Assembly: GCA_021769295.1 (NCBI GenBank)
Contig: JAETTD010000009.1
Coordinates: forward strand, 1 to 64,000
Source: Bacillota bacterium
Lineage (GTDB): Bacteria > Bacillota > Clostridia > Peptostreptococcales > Anaerovoracaceae
Length of the DNA stretch: 64,000 nucleotides
Direction: 5' to 3'
Made by a program: the position numbers and the translations under genes. The notes beneath the pieces are model-generated. The model did no database searches. It had not been told where the DNA came from and saw nothing but the letters and a program-made list of their open reading frames with translations. Below are positions 48,319 to 58,554 of the stretch, piece after piece. Within the stretch, counting starts at the first letter, position 1; every line of letters begins with the position of its first letter.

Positions 48319-49521
48319 TCAGTCATCTAACATTATCTTTTTAATTACCTGAATAAAATCCCTGTTGTTTCTGGTGTGAGCCAGATTTTCTATGATAGTT
48401 TCCGTAACTTCCTGCGGATTGCTGTTTGACAAAGCTCTTCTCATGGTCCAGATTGCCTCGAGCTCTTCCTGATCCATGAGCAGGTCTTCACGGCGTGTGC
48501 CCGATTTATTTAAGCTTATGGCAGGGAAGATTCTCTTTTCCGACAGCTTGCGGTCAAGGTGAAGTTCCATGTTGCCGGTTCCCTTAAATTCTTCGAATAT
48601 TACATCATCCATACGGCTTCCGGTTTCCACAAGAGCTGTGGCCAAAATTGTTATGGAGCCGCCCTCTTCCATTTTACGGGCTGCACCGAAGAATTTTTTA
48701 GGCTTGTGAAGAGCTCCCGGGTCAAGTCCTCCGGAAAGAGTTCTTCCCGATGCGGGAACCACCATGTTATAGGCTCTCGCCAGCCTGGTGATGCTGTCGA
48801 GCAATATTACCACATCTTTTCCGTGCTCAACCAGCCTCTGTGCTCTTGCCAGCACCATTTCGGCAACTTTAACGTGGTGCTGCGGAAGTTCGTCAAAGGT
48901 GGAATAGATTACCTCTCCGCTTTTAAGTGAGCGTTTCATGTCAGTGACTTCTTCAGGACGCTCATCCACTAACAACACTATCAGCTCAATTTCGGGGTTG
49001 CTCGCTTCAATGGCATTGGCGATGCTCTTTAAAAGAACGGTTTTGCCCGCCTTAGGCGGAGCCACAATCAAGCCTCTCTGGCCTTTACCGATCGGAGCTA
49101 CTATATCTATAAGGCGCATAGAAAGCTCTTTGCTGCCGTTTTCGAGCCGCAGGCGCTGGTAAGGGAATACCGGCGTCAGGGAGTCAAAATCAGGTCTCCT
49201 TATGGCGGCTCCCGGCTCGTCGCCGTTTACCGTAAGCACATAAAGCAGCGCTCCGAACCGCTCGCCTTCTTTGGGAAGTCTTGTTATTCCCTTTATCTTA
49301 TCTCCTGTTTTTAAGTTAAATCTTCTTATCTGCGTAGGCGATACATATATATCCTTTTCGCTGGTCAAAAAATTTGAAAACCTTAAAAATCCGAAGTTGT
49401 TTTCCTCCTGAATCTCTAAGATTCCTTCGACTTCGGGTCTTGGTTCGTCATGCTTTCTTTCTTCTTTTGCCGTGTTTTTTTCTTCTGTTATATTTTCAGA
49501 CTCTAAAATTTTTTCGTCCAT
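48319..49521 (-). CDS. rho: Transcription termination factor Rho
   Basis: [31 protein letters not shown]. Confidence 0.97.
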   Translation of the reverse strand: MDEKILESENITEEKNTAKEERKHDEPRPEVEGILEIQEENNFGFLRFSNFLTSEKDIYVSPTQIRRFNLKTGDKIKGITRLPKEGERFGALLYVLTVNGDEPGAAIRRPDFDSLTPVFPYQRLRLENGSKELSMRLIDIVAPIGKGQRGLIVAPPKAGKTVLLKSIANAIEASNPEIELIVLLVDERPEEVTDMKRSLKSGEVIYSTFDELPQHHVKVAEMVLARAQRLVEHGKDVVILLDSITRLARAYNMVVPASGRTLSGGLDPGALHKPKKFFGAARKMEEGGSITILATALVETGSRMDDVIFEEFKGTGNMELHLDRKLSEKRIFPAISLNKSGTRREDLLMDQEELEAIWTMRRALSNSNPQEVTETIIENLAHTRNNRDFIQVIKKIMLDD

Positions 49522-49637
49522 TATAATACCTTCTGCAAGCCAAAAGAGGGGTCTTGCACCTTTCTCAGAAATTTTAAGAATTGCTGCGTTTCAGACTTTA
49601 TATCATGTATCTATGATATACTTACATGCCAAAAAAA

Positions 49638-50504
49638 TCAAGGTAAATAATCCTTGGCAAAGCTTATAAACTTTTTGAGAGCAGGAGATTTATTTTCCAT
49701 TTTAGGAACTGCAATCCCTATATCTATCTTTTTCGCAGGTTCAAGAGGCAAAGCGACCACTTCTTCCTCTTTCCACATCTGAGCAAATACCTGATTTACC
49801 AACGTGATTCCCAGCCCTGACCGTACCATATAATAGGCAGCAAAAGTGTCTGTAGTCGAATACTTTGCTCTGACTTTAATATTATTCTCTTTAAGAAAAA
49901 TAGAATTATCCGTTTCTTTGTCGGGATACATTTCTATAAAAGGCTCATTTTCCAGCGCTTTGAGAGGCATATACCCTTGCTTGACATAAGGGTTGTCTTT
50001 TGGTACCCATACCAACAGGTCGTCTTTCTTGATAGGTATCCAGTCAAAAGAGCCTTTACGCTTGCTGACTATGCAAAAATCAATTTTACCTTCTTCAACC
50101 ATATGGATAAGTTCAGAGCTTGTGCCCTCTGATATGCTTATGGTTATATTGGGATATGCTTTGCAAAACTGAGATATTATGCTTGTCAGCCACTTGTAAT
50201 ATTCGGTATAGGAGCTGCCTACCGAAACATGTCCGCTTTCCATGCCATGTATCTCGGATATCTGCTCACGACACCGCTTCTCTGCACTTACTATCTGTCT
50301 TATGACGGGAAGCAGCCTCTCGCATTCTTCTGTAGGTATAGCTCCGTTTCTGCTGCGATTAAGAAGGGCAAATCCAACCTCTTCTTCAAGCGAGGTCATC
50401 ATCCTGCTGATTCCCGAAGGAGTGTATCCGAGAGCCTCCCCTGCCGCAGAAAGGCTGCCTTTTTCTATGGCGCAAAGAAGCGCTTTATATTTTTCCGTAT
50501 CCAT
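49638..50504 (-). CDS. LysR family transcriptional regulator
   Basis: N-terminal wHTH ALLCAIEKGSLSAAGEALGYTPSGISRMMTSLEEEVG. Confidence 0.92.
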   Translation of the reverse strand: MDTEKYKALLCAIEKGSLSAAGEALGYTPSGISRMMTSLEEEVGFALLNRSRNGAIPTEECERLLPVIRQIVSAEKRCREQISEIHGMESGHVSVGSSYTEYYKWLTSIISQFCKAYPNITISISEGTSSELIHMVEEGKIDFCIVSKRKGSFDWIPIKKDDLLVWVPKDNPYVKQGYMPLKALENEPFIEMYPDKETDNSIFLKENNIKVRAKYSTTDTFAAYYMVRSGLGITLVNQVFAQMWKEEEVVALPLEPAKKIDIGIAVPKMENKSPALKKFISFAKDYLP

Positions 50505-50614
50505 ATCTTTCCTCTTTATTTGACTTTTTATCAAATATATTTTGATTTATTATCACTTTACTCAAAGATACAACCCTCGTATACTATTGTCAAGAAAATA
50601 TTGAGGTTGGAGCA

Positions 50615-51469
50615 ATGTCACGGAAAAACGCTGAAATATTACTTGCATCACTTATACTTGCCCGCAGCGCTTCCTTTCTTTTTAATAAAATATTACTGGG
50701 AACCATGAGTCCCTTTACGCTAATGGGCATAAGGTTCCTGATTGCGGGAGCCATACTCATTGTAATCTTCCGGAAGAAACTCAAGGGCATAACACGTGCT
50801 ACTTTTTTCAAAGGGGTTCTAATGGGTTTTTGCTTTTTCATCCTTATGGCATCGGAACTGTTCGGCCTTCAAACTGTGGCCTCGTCTTCGGCTGCACTGC
50901 TTGAAAACACCTCAATCGTCTTTGTTCCGATTTTTGAAAGTATAATAAGAAAGTCAAAGCCTTCTAAAATAACGCTGCTGAGCACCGGCATCACCTTTGT
51001 CGGCGTCATCCTTCTAAATATTACCGGCAGCGGCTTTAATTTCGGCATAGGAGAATTTTTCTGCCTGACAGCGGCCGTTATCTACGCCGGCTGTCTCATA
51101 TTAACAGACCGGCTGTCAAAAAAGGACGACCCTCTGGTACTGGGAACCTTGCAGGTTACCTTTATGGGTGTATTCGGCATGATTGCGGCTTTTATATTTG
51201 AAACGCCTGCCCTCCCCCAATCCTGCGCAGAGTGGGGCGCAATCCTTTTTCTGGCGGTGGTTTGCAGCAGCTTCGGTTTTGCTTTGCAGCCTGCGGCACA
51301 AAAATACACCACTTCCGAAAACACAGCGGTGCTATGCGCCCTAAACCCGATGGGAGCAGCTATTCTCGGCATGGTGTTTCTGCATGAGCGGCTCGGCGCT
51401 TACGGCTTAATAGGCGCCGCTTTGGTGCTGGCCGGAATCATCATTCAAAATCATAAACAACCTGTATAA
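50615..51469 (+). CDS. EamA/DMT family transporter
   Basis: Ten-TM, divergent to LysR. Confidence 0.88.
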   Translation: MSRKNAEILLASLILARSASFLFNKILLGTMSPFTLMGIRFLIAGAILIVIFRKKLKGITRATFFKGVLMGFCFFILMASELFGLQTVASSSAALLENTSIVFVPIFESIIRKSKPSKITLLSTGITFVGVILLNITGSGFNFGIGEFFCLTAAVIYAGCLILTDRLSKKDDPLVLGTLQVTFMGVFGMIAAFIFETPALPQSCAEWGAILFLAVVCSSFGFALQPAAQKYTTSENTAVLCALNPMGAAILGMVFLHERLGAYGLIGAALVLAGIIIQNHKQPV

Positions 51470-51496
51470 ATCATAAGATTCTCAGGTTTTCACTCT

Positions 51497-51530
51497 AAAA
51501 AAGGAGCTGCCGGGCAGCTCCTTTTTGCTT
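51497..51530 (+). terminator. Intrinsic terminator
   Basis: AAAAAAGGAGCTGCCGGGCAGCTCCTTTTT. Confidence 0.8.
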
Positions 51531-51545
51531 GTCTTTTATTATATA

Positions 51546-52319
51546 TTATGCTTCTTCTGATTCGAACCATTTTTTGTACAGTTCGTCATAAGTACCGTTG
51601 TCTATAACGTTCTTGAGGCCTGCATTTATCTTGTCAAGAAGTTCTGTGTTGCCTTTTGCAACGGCAAATGCCATTTCAGCAGGGTCGATAAGCGAATCCA
51701 CTTGTTTGATTGTATCGGAATTTTTAAATTCGTAGTAAACTGCTACAGGAGCATCCATGATAACTGCGTCCACGTCTCCGTTCTGTAACTGGAGTATGCA
51801 CTGTGTAGTCTGGTTTAAAACAACCGCTTCTTTGATTTTTCCGTTGCTTGCCAGTTCCTGAACATAGTCTCCTTCGGTAGTTCCTATCTGAGCTGCAACT
51901 TTCATATCAGGAGTCAGGTCAGTGTCGCTCTTAATAGTCGTATTGTCTTTCTTAACGAGGATAACTTTTCCGCTGTCAAAGTATTTATCGGAAAAATCAA
52001 CTTTTTCTGCCCTGTCAGGTGTAACGTTCATAGCTGCTGCTATAATATCAGCGTTACCTGATTGAACGGCAGGAACGATAGCGTCAAATTCAAATGACTG
52101 GTATTCAACTTTGAATCCTTGGTCTTCAGCAATAGCATTTAACAAATCCATATCAAATCCTACAATCTTACCGTCTTCATCAGTGGAGTCGAACGGCGGA
52201 TAAGTAGGTTCCGTTGCTGCGATATAAGTTTCAACGTCTTTTTCTCCGCATCCTACAAATGCGAACATTGCCAATAAAGCGATTAGGGCCACAGCCACGA
52301 TTTTAACTGATTTTTTCAT
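51546..52319 (-). CDS. Amino-acid ABC transporter substrate-binding lipoprotein
   Basis: Lipobox FAFVGC; YPPFDSTDEDGKIVGFDMDLLNAIAEDQG. Confidence 0.92.
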   Translation of the reverse strand: MKKSVKIVAVALIALLAMFAFVGCGEKDVETYIAATEPTYPPFDSTDEDGKIVGFDMDLLNAIAEDQGFKVEYQSFEFDAIVPAVQSGNADIIAAAMNVTPDRAEKVDFSDKYFDSGKVILVKKDNTTIKSDTDLTPDMKVAAQIGTTEGDYVQELASNGKIKEAVVLNQTTQCILQLQNGDVDAVIMDAPVAVYYEFKNSDTIKQVDSLIDPAEMAFAVAKGNTELLDKINAGLKNVIDNGTYDELYKKWFESEEA

Positions 52320-52345
52320 TTTTAATTCCTCCCGAAATATTTCTT

Positions 52346-53320
52346 TTATTTATTTTTTTCTTTTGCCTTTGTAAGGAATGACATGGCGTCCAGCATAAGC
52401 TGCGCTGCGTACATGCATGTCATATCGTTTGTATCATTAGGCGGTGATACTTCGGCCATATCAAATCCTACTATGTTGCCTTTGTATGCCACCGCTTCTA
52501 TTATAGCGCTTGCCTCTTCGTAGTAAAGTCCAAAAGGTACAGGCGAGCCTGTTCCGTTGGCTATGGAAGGGTCAAGTCCGTCTATATCGAATGTTATGTA
52601 ATAATTTTCTGCTTCCGGAATCTTAGAGATAACGTAGTCAACACCTTTTTGTCTGACTTCCTTTGATGTTATGATAGTGTTTCCGTTCGCTCTTGCATCC
52701 TGAAAATCCGAATACTGTGAACTTCCGATGCCTCTCATTCCTATCTGCATTATCTTTCCTATGTGAGCCATTTCAGAGGCTCTTCGCATCGGGCTTCCCG
52801 GGCCCTCAGCAATGCCAAATGGTTTATAGGTGAAATCCAAATGAGCATCAAACTGTATTATGCATAAATCCTTGTAGCTGTCAAATGCTCTCAAGATAGG
52901 CGTCGTTATGGCATGGTCGCCGCCGATTGTGAAAGGAATCGCTCCCCTTGACAAAATCTTTCTGATTGCGGCTTCACAGTTTTTGAAGCTTCTTTCGTAA
53001 GTAGTATGCAGAACGTCTATGTTGCCGCAGTCTACAATCTTCCATGGTTCCCCGAGAAAAGTCTCATCTCTGACAGGGTCGTACCACCCTTCGTGGGCAT
53101 AACAGTTATAGGTTGATGCCTCTCTGACTCCCCTCGGGCCAAATCTGGCGCCGGTCTTAACGGAAGTTCCCATATCGTATGGCATCCCTATGACTGCAAT
53201 GTCTGCATCGAGCTCATCGAGGTCGAAGCACATAGGCGCCATTAAAAAGGATGGGATTCCGACAAACGGATTTCGCATAGATTCTTTTTCAATGGTAAAT
53301 GGATAATTTTTCATTGTCAT
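52346..53320 (-). CDS. speB: Agmatinase/ureohydrolase family protein
   Basis: GGDHAITTP, FDAHLDF, FDIDGLDPS. Confidence 0.85.
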   Translation of the reverse strand: MTMKNYPFTIEKESMRNPFVGIPSFLMAPMCFDLDELDADIAVIGMPYDMGTSVKTGARFGPRGVREASTYNCYAHEGWYDPVRDETFLGEPWKIVDCGNIDVLHTTYERSFKNCEAAIRKILSRGAIPFTIGGDHAITTPILRAFDSYKDLCIIQFDAHLDFTYKPFGIAEGPGSPMRRASEMAHIGKIMQIGMRGIGSSQYSDFQDARANGNTIITSKEVRQKGVDYVISKIPEAENYYITFDIDGLDPSIANGTGSPVPFGLYYEEASAIIEAVAYKGNIVGFDMAEVSPPNDTNDMTCMYAAQLMLDAMSFLTKAKEKNK

Positions 53321-53551
53321 CTTTGCTTATCTCCTCTCAAAGTGATGCACGGTTTATGCATCAACATGCATATAATAACTCCGTTTTTTTGGGTTGTCAA
53401 GCATAAAAATCAATTTTTATGAATATTTTTTGAATTTTATTCATTCGGCCGCCGCCTGGGGCTGTGCTATCTTGGACGGCTGTGCTGTGCTGGCTTTGGG
53501 GTTGCATTCTGCTAACTTCGGCGGCTGGGGTATGCTGGCTTCAGCGGCTTC

Positions 53552-53805
53552 GTTGGCTTTTTGAGTGCCCGTTATTAAAACAGCCAACATTTATTCCAAT
53601 AACTGTAAATTTCCGAGGTCTTTGTATGGCTTCGTTGGCTTTTTGAGTGGTTGTCCCGGATTTGGCCTACAAAAAACGGCAAATCCGTAGGCCAGATTTG
53701 TTTCGCCCTTCCAAAAAGCCAACATAGGCATATCTCGACATAGATTTACCGGTATTATGTAAACCTATGTTGGCTATTTGGGGGAGTTTTTAAAATTTTG
53801 CCAAC
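53552..53805. repeat. Second palindromic family: two 57-bp GCCAAC...GTTGGC units with 25-bp flanking linkers
   Basis: Units 53583-53639 and 53718-53774; GTTGGC-N25-GCCAAC at 53552-53588 and 53769-53805. Confidence 0.75.
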
Positions 53806-53905
53806 AATTTATATGATATGAAGCACAGCGCTTTCTTTGGCAATCATTTCATCCCGCCAAATGAGAAGTCCCTTGCCTTTCACGCTTTGCATGCTCTTCA
53901 AAGTC

Positions 53906-53964
53906 TATAAAAATAGAGTTTGTACGCCGGTAAGCATATAATGCCTACCGATGCACAAACTCTG
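53906..53964 (-). terminator. Long-stem intrinsic terminator of hbd
   Basis: AGAGTTTGTACGCCGGTAAGCATATAATGCCTACCGATGCACAAACTCT with T run on minus strand. Confidence 0.8.
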
Positions 53965-54009
53965 TGAGTAAAGTTATATGCAACTTAAAAAGCTACATAT
54001 TTTGAGTAT

Positions 54010-54858
54010 TTACTTTCTGTAATCGTAGAATCCGATTCCGGTCTTTCTGCCGAGCTTGCCTGCTCTTACCATTTTTCTAAGTAATACGTGCGGTCTGTAC
54101 TTAGGATCGCCGTATTCGTTGTAAAGGGTTTCCATGATTGCAAGGCAAACGTCCAATCCGATGAGGTCTCCTAATTCCAAAGGTCCCATTGGGTGGTTAG
54201 CGCCCAGCTTCATAGCTGTGTCGATACCCTTTGCATCTGCAACGCCGTCAGCCAAGATGCCGATACCTTCGTTTATCATCGGGATTAAGATTCTATTTAC
54301 TACGAATCCAGGAGCTTCAGCAACTTCTACAGGAGTCTTACCTAAAGCTTCTGTAAGAGCAAGGATAGTAGCCTTTGTTTCTTCGGAAGTAGTAAGTCCT
54401 TTGATAATTTCAACCAGTTTCATAGCCGGAACAGGGTTGAAGAAGTGCATTCCGATAACCTTGTCAGGTCTTTCGGTAGCTGCTGCGATTTCAGTGATTG
54501 ACAGTGAAGATGTATTTGTTGCAATGATAGTTTCCGGTTTGCAAAGCTTATCCAATTCTGCAAACAGGGCTTTCTTAGCTTCCATGTCTTCTGTAGCTGC
54601 TTCGATAACCAGGTCAGCATCAGCGATGATGTTGATGTCTGTTGAACCTGTAATTCTTCCGAATACTGCTTCTGCTTCTTCTGCAGTCATTCTTTCTTTA
54701 GCAACCATTTTGTCAAGGTTTTTCTTAACTGTAGCAAGGCCTTTTTCGATTGAGGATTCTCTTCTTGCTCTCATTACTACTTCATAGCCATGCTGTGCCA
54801 GAACCTGAATAATTCCGGCTCCCATAGTACCGGTACCTAATACACCAATTTTTTTCAT
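54010..54858 (-). CDS. hbd: 3-hydroxybutyryl-CoA dehydrogenase
   Basis: [28 protein letters not shown]. Confidence 0.95.
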   Translation of the reverse strand: MKKIGVLGTGTMGAGIIQVLAQHGYEVVMRARRESSIEKGLATVKKNLDKMVAKERMTAEEAEAVFGRITGSTDINIIADADLVIEAATEDMEAKKALFAELDKLCKPETIIATNTSSLSITEIAAATERPDKVIGMHFFNPVPAMKLVEIIKGLTTSEETKATILALTEALGKTPVEVAEAPGFVVNRILIPMINEGIGILADGVADAKGIDTAMKLGANHPMGPLELGDLIGLDVCLAIMETLYNEYGDPKYRPHVLLRKMVRAGKLGRKTGIGFYDYRK

Positions 54859-55129
54859 TTAAAATTGCCTCCTTAAAATATTTAAAAAGATTTTATCTTT
54901 CTTGTTAAAAAATTAACTCTTTGTACATTTTATTATATCACAAAAAAACAAAAATGTAACCCCCCTGTTTAATTTACTTTTGTTTTTTCTTCAGTACAAA
55001 GCCGTGCCGGGCGCTGATGCCTGCGGAAACTGTTAGTTATACAAACAACAACCATTTATCATGCAAAACATTTTATATATAAAATGCACCCCGCAAAAAA
55101 TAAATCAACTTAATTCAGGAGGTATTTTT

Positions 55130-55561
55130 ATGAAGAAAAAATTATTAGCAATTTTAGGAGCCCTCATCTTAGTTATCTCTTGTTCATCGGCAGGATTTGC
55201 AGCAATCCCGGACGACGGTGGTGATATAGCTGTGCCGTATGAAACAGATACTGTGTCCTTTTCAATCAGTCGAACTAGTGATAAAACTGCAAATGTGGGA
55301 ATATATGTAAGCTTCAGTCAAACAGTCGACCAATATAGTGTCGTTGTTTATCTCCAAAAACTTTCTAATGGTTCTTGGGTACTTGATACCTCTAATCCCG
55401 ATTACGTTCTCTACAATAATGGCTTTAATAAACGCTCATTTCTTTTTAGCAAAACTTATTCGGGTCTGCAGCGTGGAACCACATATCGAATCAAATGTGT
55501 AAGTAAAGATTACATAGATGGTACCCCACATATTTCAACAAGTTATTCAAAGACTTTTTAG
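55130..55561 (+). CDS. Small secreted beta-rich protein
   Basis: Signal peptide MKKKLLAILGALILVISC; VYLQKLSNGSWVLD...GTTYRIKCVSKDY; RBS caggagg. Confidence 0.65.
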   Translation: MKKKLLAILGALILVISCSSAGFAAIPDDGGDIAVPYETDTVSFSISRTSDKTANVGIYVSFSQTVDQYSVVVYLQKLSNGSWVLDTSNPDYVLYNNGFNKRSFLFSKTYSGLQRGTTYRIKCVSKDYIDGTPHISTSYSKTF

Positions 55562-55594
55562 TCACATTTCTTGCTTCAGCTGTTTATTGACAAA

Positions 55595-56275
55595 CTATGT
55601 CAAAACAGCTTTTTTAATTATAGCAAAAACATCTTCTTCGTTACAATCTGACGGCGTACCTATTTTAATCAGAACGTTATTATATATAAACACATAACGT
55701 TTTTCCTTTGCTCCTGATGTATATTGCCTAACATATACATCTATTCCTTCTACCTCTCGAAGTTTTGCTTCTGGACTAATTATATTATCCAGACTTCCGT
55801 CATTCGAAGGACCAATTTCTTCTATTGTAACTTGTTGTTCTTTATTGTTTTCATACAAAATTTCAAGAGTTTTTAATTCATTAGTGTTTTCCAATCTAAC
55901 CTCATTAAGGCTGTACCCTTGAAGCATTTCCGTAAATAACAAGAACTCGTCCTTAACTTCTTCTGGCAATTCTTCATACGACTTGTACACATCACTGGTC
56001 TCCAAGTTTGCCTCAATTTTACTTCCACCCTTTCCGCCTGCTGCAACTTGCGGTGGGTCAAAGATACAAGCCACTCCCAGAACTACGCACATTACCAAAG
56101 CGGCCGCACAGCTTACCAGCTTTCTTCTGTGGCGCCTTCTCTCGGCTCGCTTTTGCTCTGCAATTTCAATCCACTTGGCAAAAGTCTCTTTCGAAGGAGT
56201 TTCACCCATTGGTTGGGAGAGATATGCATCTTCCAACTTTTTACCTATCCTCTTTCTATAATCCTTTTCATTCAT
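55595..56275 (-). CDS. DUF4367-like membrane protein, putative anti-sigma factor
   Basis: Single TM after basic N-terminus; overlaps sigma gene by 8 nt. Confidence 0.65.
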   Translation of the reverse strand: MNEKDYRKRIGKKLEDAYLSQPMGETPSKETFAKWIEIAEQKRAERRRHRRKLVSCAAALVMCVVLGVACIFDPPQVAAGGKGGSKIEANLETSDVYKSYEELPEEVKDEFLLFTEMLQGYSLNEVRLENTNELKTLEILYENNKEQQVTIEEIGPSNDGSLDNIISPEAKLREVEGIDVYVRQYTSGAKEKRYVFIYNNVLIKIGTPSDCNEEDVFAIIKKAVLT

Positions 56276-56876
56276 TGTGGAAACCTCCTTCTTCCAACAT
56301 AACCTTTAATTTTAACTTGGCTCGCCTTGATACGCTCCTGACGTTTGCAAATTTTTCCCCTGTAATCTCCGCTATGTCTTTTAGCGTATGTCCGTAAACA
56401 TAATACAACATCAGGATTTTCTGCTCTCTTTCGCTGAGCTTTTCTATGTAGTCATACAGTTCCCTGTTATCAAGGGCGATAATCAGGTTTTCAATCTGTA
56501 CGTCGCCCGGTGTCTCTTCGTTACATTTTGATTGTACCACATATTCTTCAAAAGAGCATTCTTTAATTGTGATATTTTTATTTTTTATCACATATTTAGT
56601 TCCTACCCTCTTGGCAATCTTAAGTAACCAAGGCTTCATTTTCTCCACATCTCTCAGCTTATCGAGGTTTGTAAATGCCTCAACAAAAGTGTCTTGAACC
56701 GCATCTTCTAAAAAATTTCTTTTAATGTTAAAGACGCTTAGATAGTGAAATACATCACTGTAATAGCTTATAAGAAGCTTCTCCCTTTCCTCTCGAGTTT
56801 TAATTTCTTTTTCCTTAATCAAGTTTAGATTCCCTCCTCTACTATTATTTTTAACTCTTTTCCCCTCTTGACGCAA
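56268..56876 (-). CDS. ECF-type RNA polymerase sigma factor
   Basis: NFLEDAVQDTFVEAFTNLDKLRDVEKMKPWLLKIAKR; GHTLKDIAEITGEKFANVRSVSRRAKLKL; true start may be downstream. Confidence 0.85.
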   Translation of the reverse strand: MRQEGKRVKNNSRGGNLNLIKEKEIKTREEREKLLISYYSDVFHYLSVFNIKRNFLEDAVQDTFVEAFTNLDKLRDVEKMKPWLLKIAKRVGTKYVIKNKNITIKECSFEEYVVQSKCNEETPGDVQIENLIIALDNRELYDYIEKLSEREQKILMLYYVYGHTLKDIAEITGEKFANVRSVSRRAKLKLKVMLEEGGFHNE

Positions 56877-56911
56877 CTCAATATTATATCCATACGTCTT
56901 CTGTAAATCAA

Positions 56912-56984
56912 AAAAAACGGCATTTCATTAAGAAAGCTTTCAACAGAAAATTTTTATATTTTCGCCTTCTTAAGAAATGCCGGA
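56912..56984 (-). terminator. Long-stem intrinsic terminator
   Basis: CCGGCATTTCTTAAGAAGGCG...GCTTTCTTAATGAAATGCCGTTTTTTT on minus strand. Confidence 0.75.
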
Positions 56985-57015
56985 TTTTATTTGGGGCATA
57001 TTTTTATGTTTAATT

Positions 57016-57396
57016 TTATTTTATTCTCATACTGTCTGCATAAATTTCTGCAATTCCCCTGATGCCTTCAAGCTGCCTTGCATCGCATCTCTGCAAAAGT
57101 CCCATGATTTCTTCGCACACTTTAACTGCATCTTCGTCTTCATCTTGAGAGTAAACGTTACCTGCAAGAATATAATCTGAAGTTACATCCAAAATCTGGC
57201 ATAACCAATAAAGCCTTTTTATGGAAATTCCCTTGTTTCCATATTCAATGTCAGCTATAAACTGCGGTGAGACGCTTAGCCTTTCGGCTAAGTTTTCTCT
57301 GCTTAAACCTTTTGCCTCCCTTCTCTTCCTTATTCTTTTTCCCATTTCTTTGTGGTCCAGCGTTCTCAGCTGTTCTGTTTTTTCTTTTGTCATCTG
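57016..57396 (-). CDS. XRE-family HTH regulator
   Basis: GKRIRKRREAKGLSRENLAERLSVSPQFIADIEYGNKGIS. Confidence 0.85.
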   Translation of the reverse strand, partial: QMTKEKTEQLRTLDHKEMGKRIRKRREAKGLSRENLAERLSVSPQFIADIEYGNKGISIKRLYWLCQILDVTSDYILAGNVYSQDEDEDAVKVCEEIMGLLQRCDARQLEGIRGIAEIYADSMRIK

Positions 57397-57627
57397 GTTT
57401 CTCCTTTCACCTTTAGTTTTAAACAAATTCAAAGCCCTATTCCTAAAGTTAGACCGTTTAAACTAATAGTTGAAGCAACCAGCTGATGATGTTTTAATTC
57501 TAAAAGACAAAATCTTCGATTTTTTTTGCTAAAATGCAACTTTTTTATGAAATTTTTGCACATATTCTATGTGGAGGCCGTTGGTCGGAGATAAACATGT
57601 TTACTATAGTAATAAGGAGAATTTGTC

Positions 57628-58038
57628 ATGAAATTAGAAACACAAATGCAAGTTGCAAAGAATCTGCGTACTCTTAGGACAAGCAAATGTCTGACTCAAG
57701 CTAAGATTGCGGAAATGGTTAATATAACCAGAGCAATGTATTCGAGCTATGAACTCGGTAATCGAACCCCGGACGCCGAGGTTTTGTTCAAAATTGCTTG
57801 CCGTTTTGGCATGAGCATGAGTGCTTTTTTTGAAGCGGACCATTATAAGTTTTTAAATATCTTGTCCAAGTGCGAGTTGTACGATGATGAACTTCTTGAG
57901 CTCGTAACAAATTATAAAAGTTTGTCGTCGTTTGCTAAGGGAATGCTGGTTGAGAGAGCAGTATGGCTTACGGAATGGGATAAAATAATGGATTCAAACA
58001 GAAAGGCATTGGAGGAGAAGCGTCCGGGTAACGATTGA
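57628..58038 (+). CDS. XRE-family HTH regulator
   Basis: NLRTLRTSKCLTQAKIAEMVNITRAMYSSYELGNRTPD; RBS aaggaga. Confidence 0.85.
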   Translation: MKLETQMQVAKNLRTLRTSKCLTQAKIAEMVNITRAMYSSYELGNRTPDAEVLFKIACRFGMSMSAFFEADHYKFLNILSKCELYDDELLELVTNYKSLSSFAKGMLVERAVWLTEWDKIMDSNRKALEEKRPGND

Positions 58039-58440
58039 GCCTCTTAATTATTACATCTTTCTGCACATTAAAACTTTTGGCAAGACTGCCGCTTGGCTCC
58101 ACATTAAGGTTTATCTCTAAGGTCTTGTCTATATATTGTCGATGCAATCTCAGTAATAACTTGCATTGACCTGCCGCCTTGCTTGCCTTGCTATTTGTAA
58201 AAGAAGGTTATGAAATACGGGACTAAGTTATCACGCTAAGTTTATAAAATTGAAGTGTGTCCTCTCAACATCAGTAAAAGTTTTGATTTTTGGGTTTATG
58301 GGCGAGCAAGGCGCTGTTTCACCAGAGGTTTGGTGCCAGAGGCGCAGGTACAGCCGGACTGTTGCCGGGTGGCGTGAGAGCGGCTGGGTTATCGCAAAGG
58401 TACGGATTTTATTTTGGTTGCGATACTCCGGCGGCTTCTG

Positions 58441-58554
58441 GAAGGGTCTGCGCTGCCTCTCGGAGGGTCCGGCTGCCTCTTGAAGGGGCTGCACTGCTCC
58501 TCGGAGGGTCCGGCTGCCTCTTGGAGGGTCCGGCTGCCTCTTGGAGGGTCTGGC
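58441..58554. repeat. 20-bp GC-rich tandem repeat abutting array D
   Basis: TTGGAGGGTCCGGCTGCCTC-type 20-mers at 58501, 58521, 58541 and degenerate copies upstream. Confidence 0.75.

Noticed and set aside
53657-53693. H-type pseudoknot
   Set aside because: The two helices would need zero-length crossing loops and share end bases; alternative hairpins are more realistic.
56912-56984. Another member of the TGCCG hairpin family
   Set aside because: CGGCATTTC...GAAATGCCG has the opposite arm order and a 65-70-nt span with a T run; it is an ordinary terminator.
58390-58425. TATCGCAA...TTGCGATA 36-bp hairpin as an extra array unit
   Set aside because: Wrong end motif, 36 not 35 bp, and out of the 62-bp register of array D.
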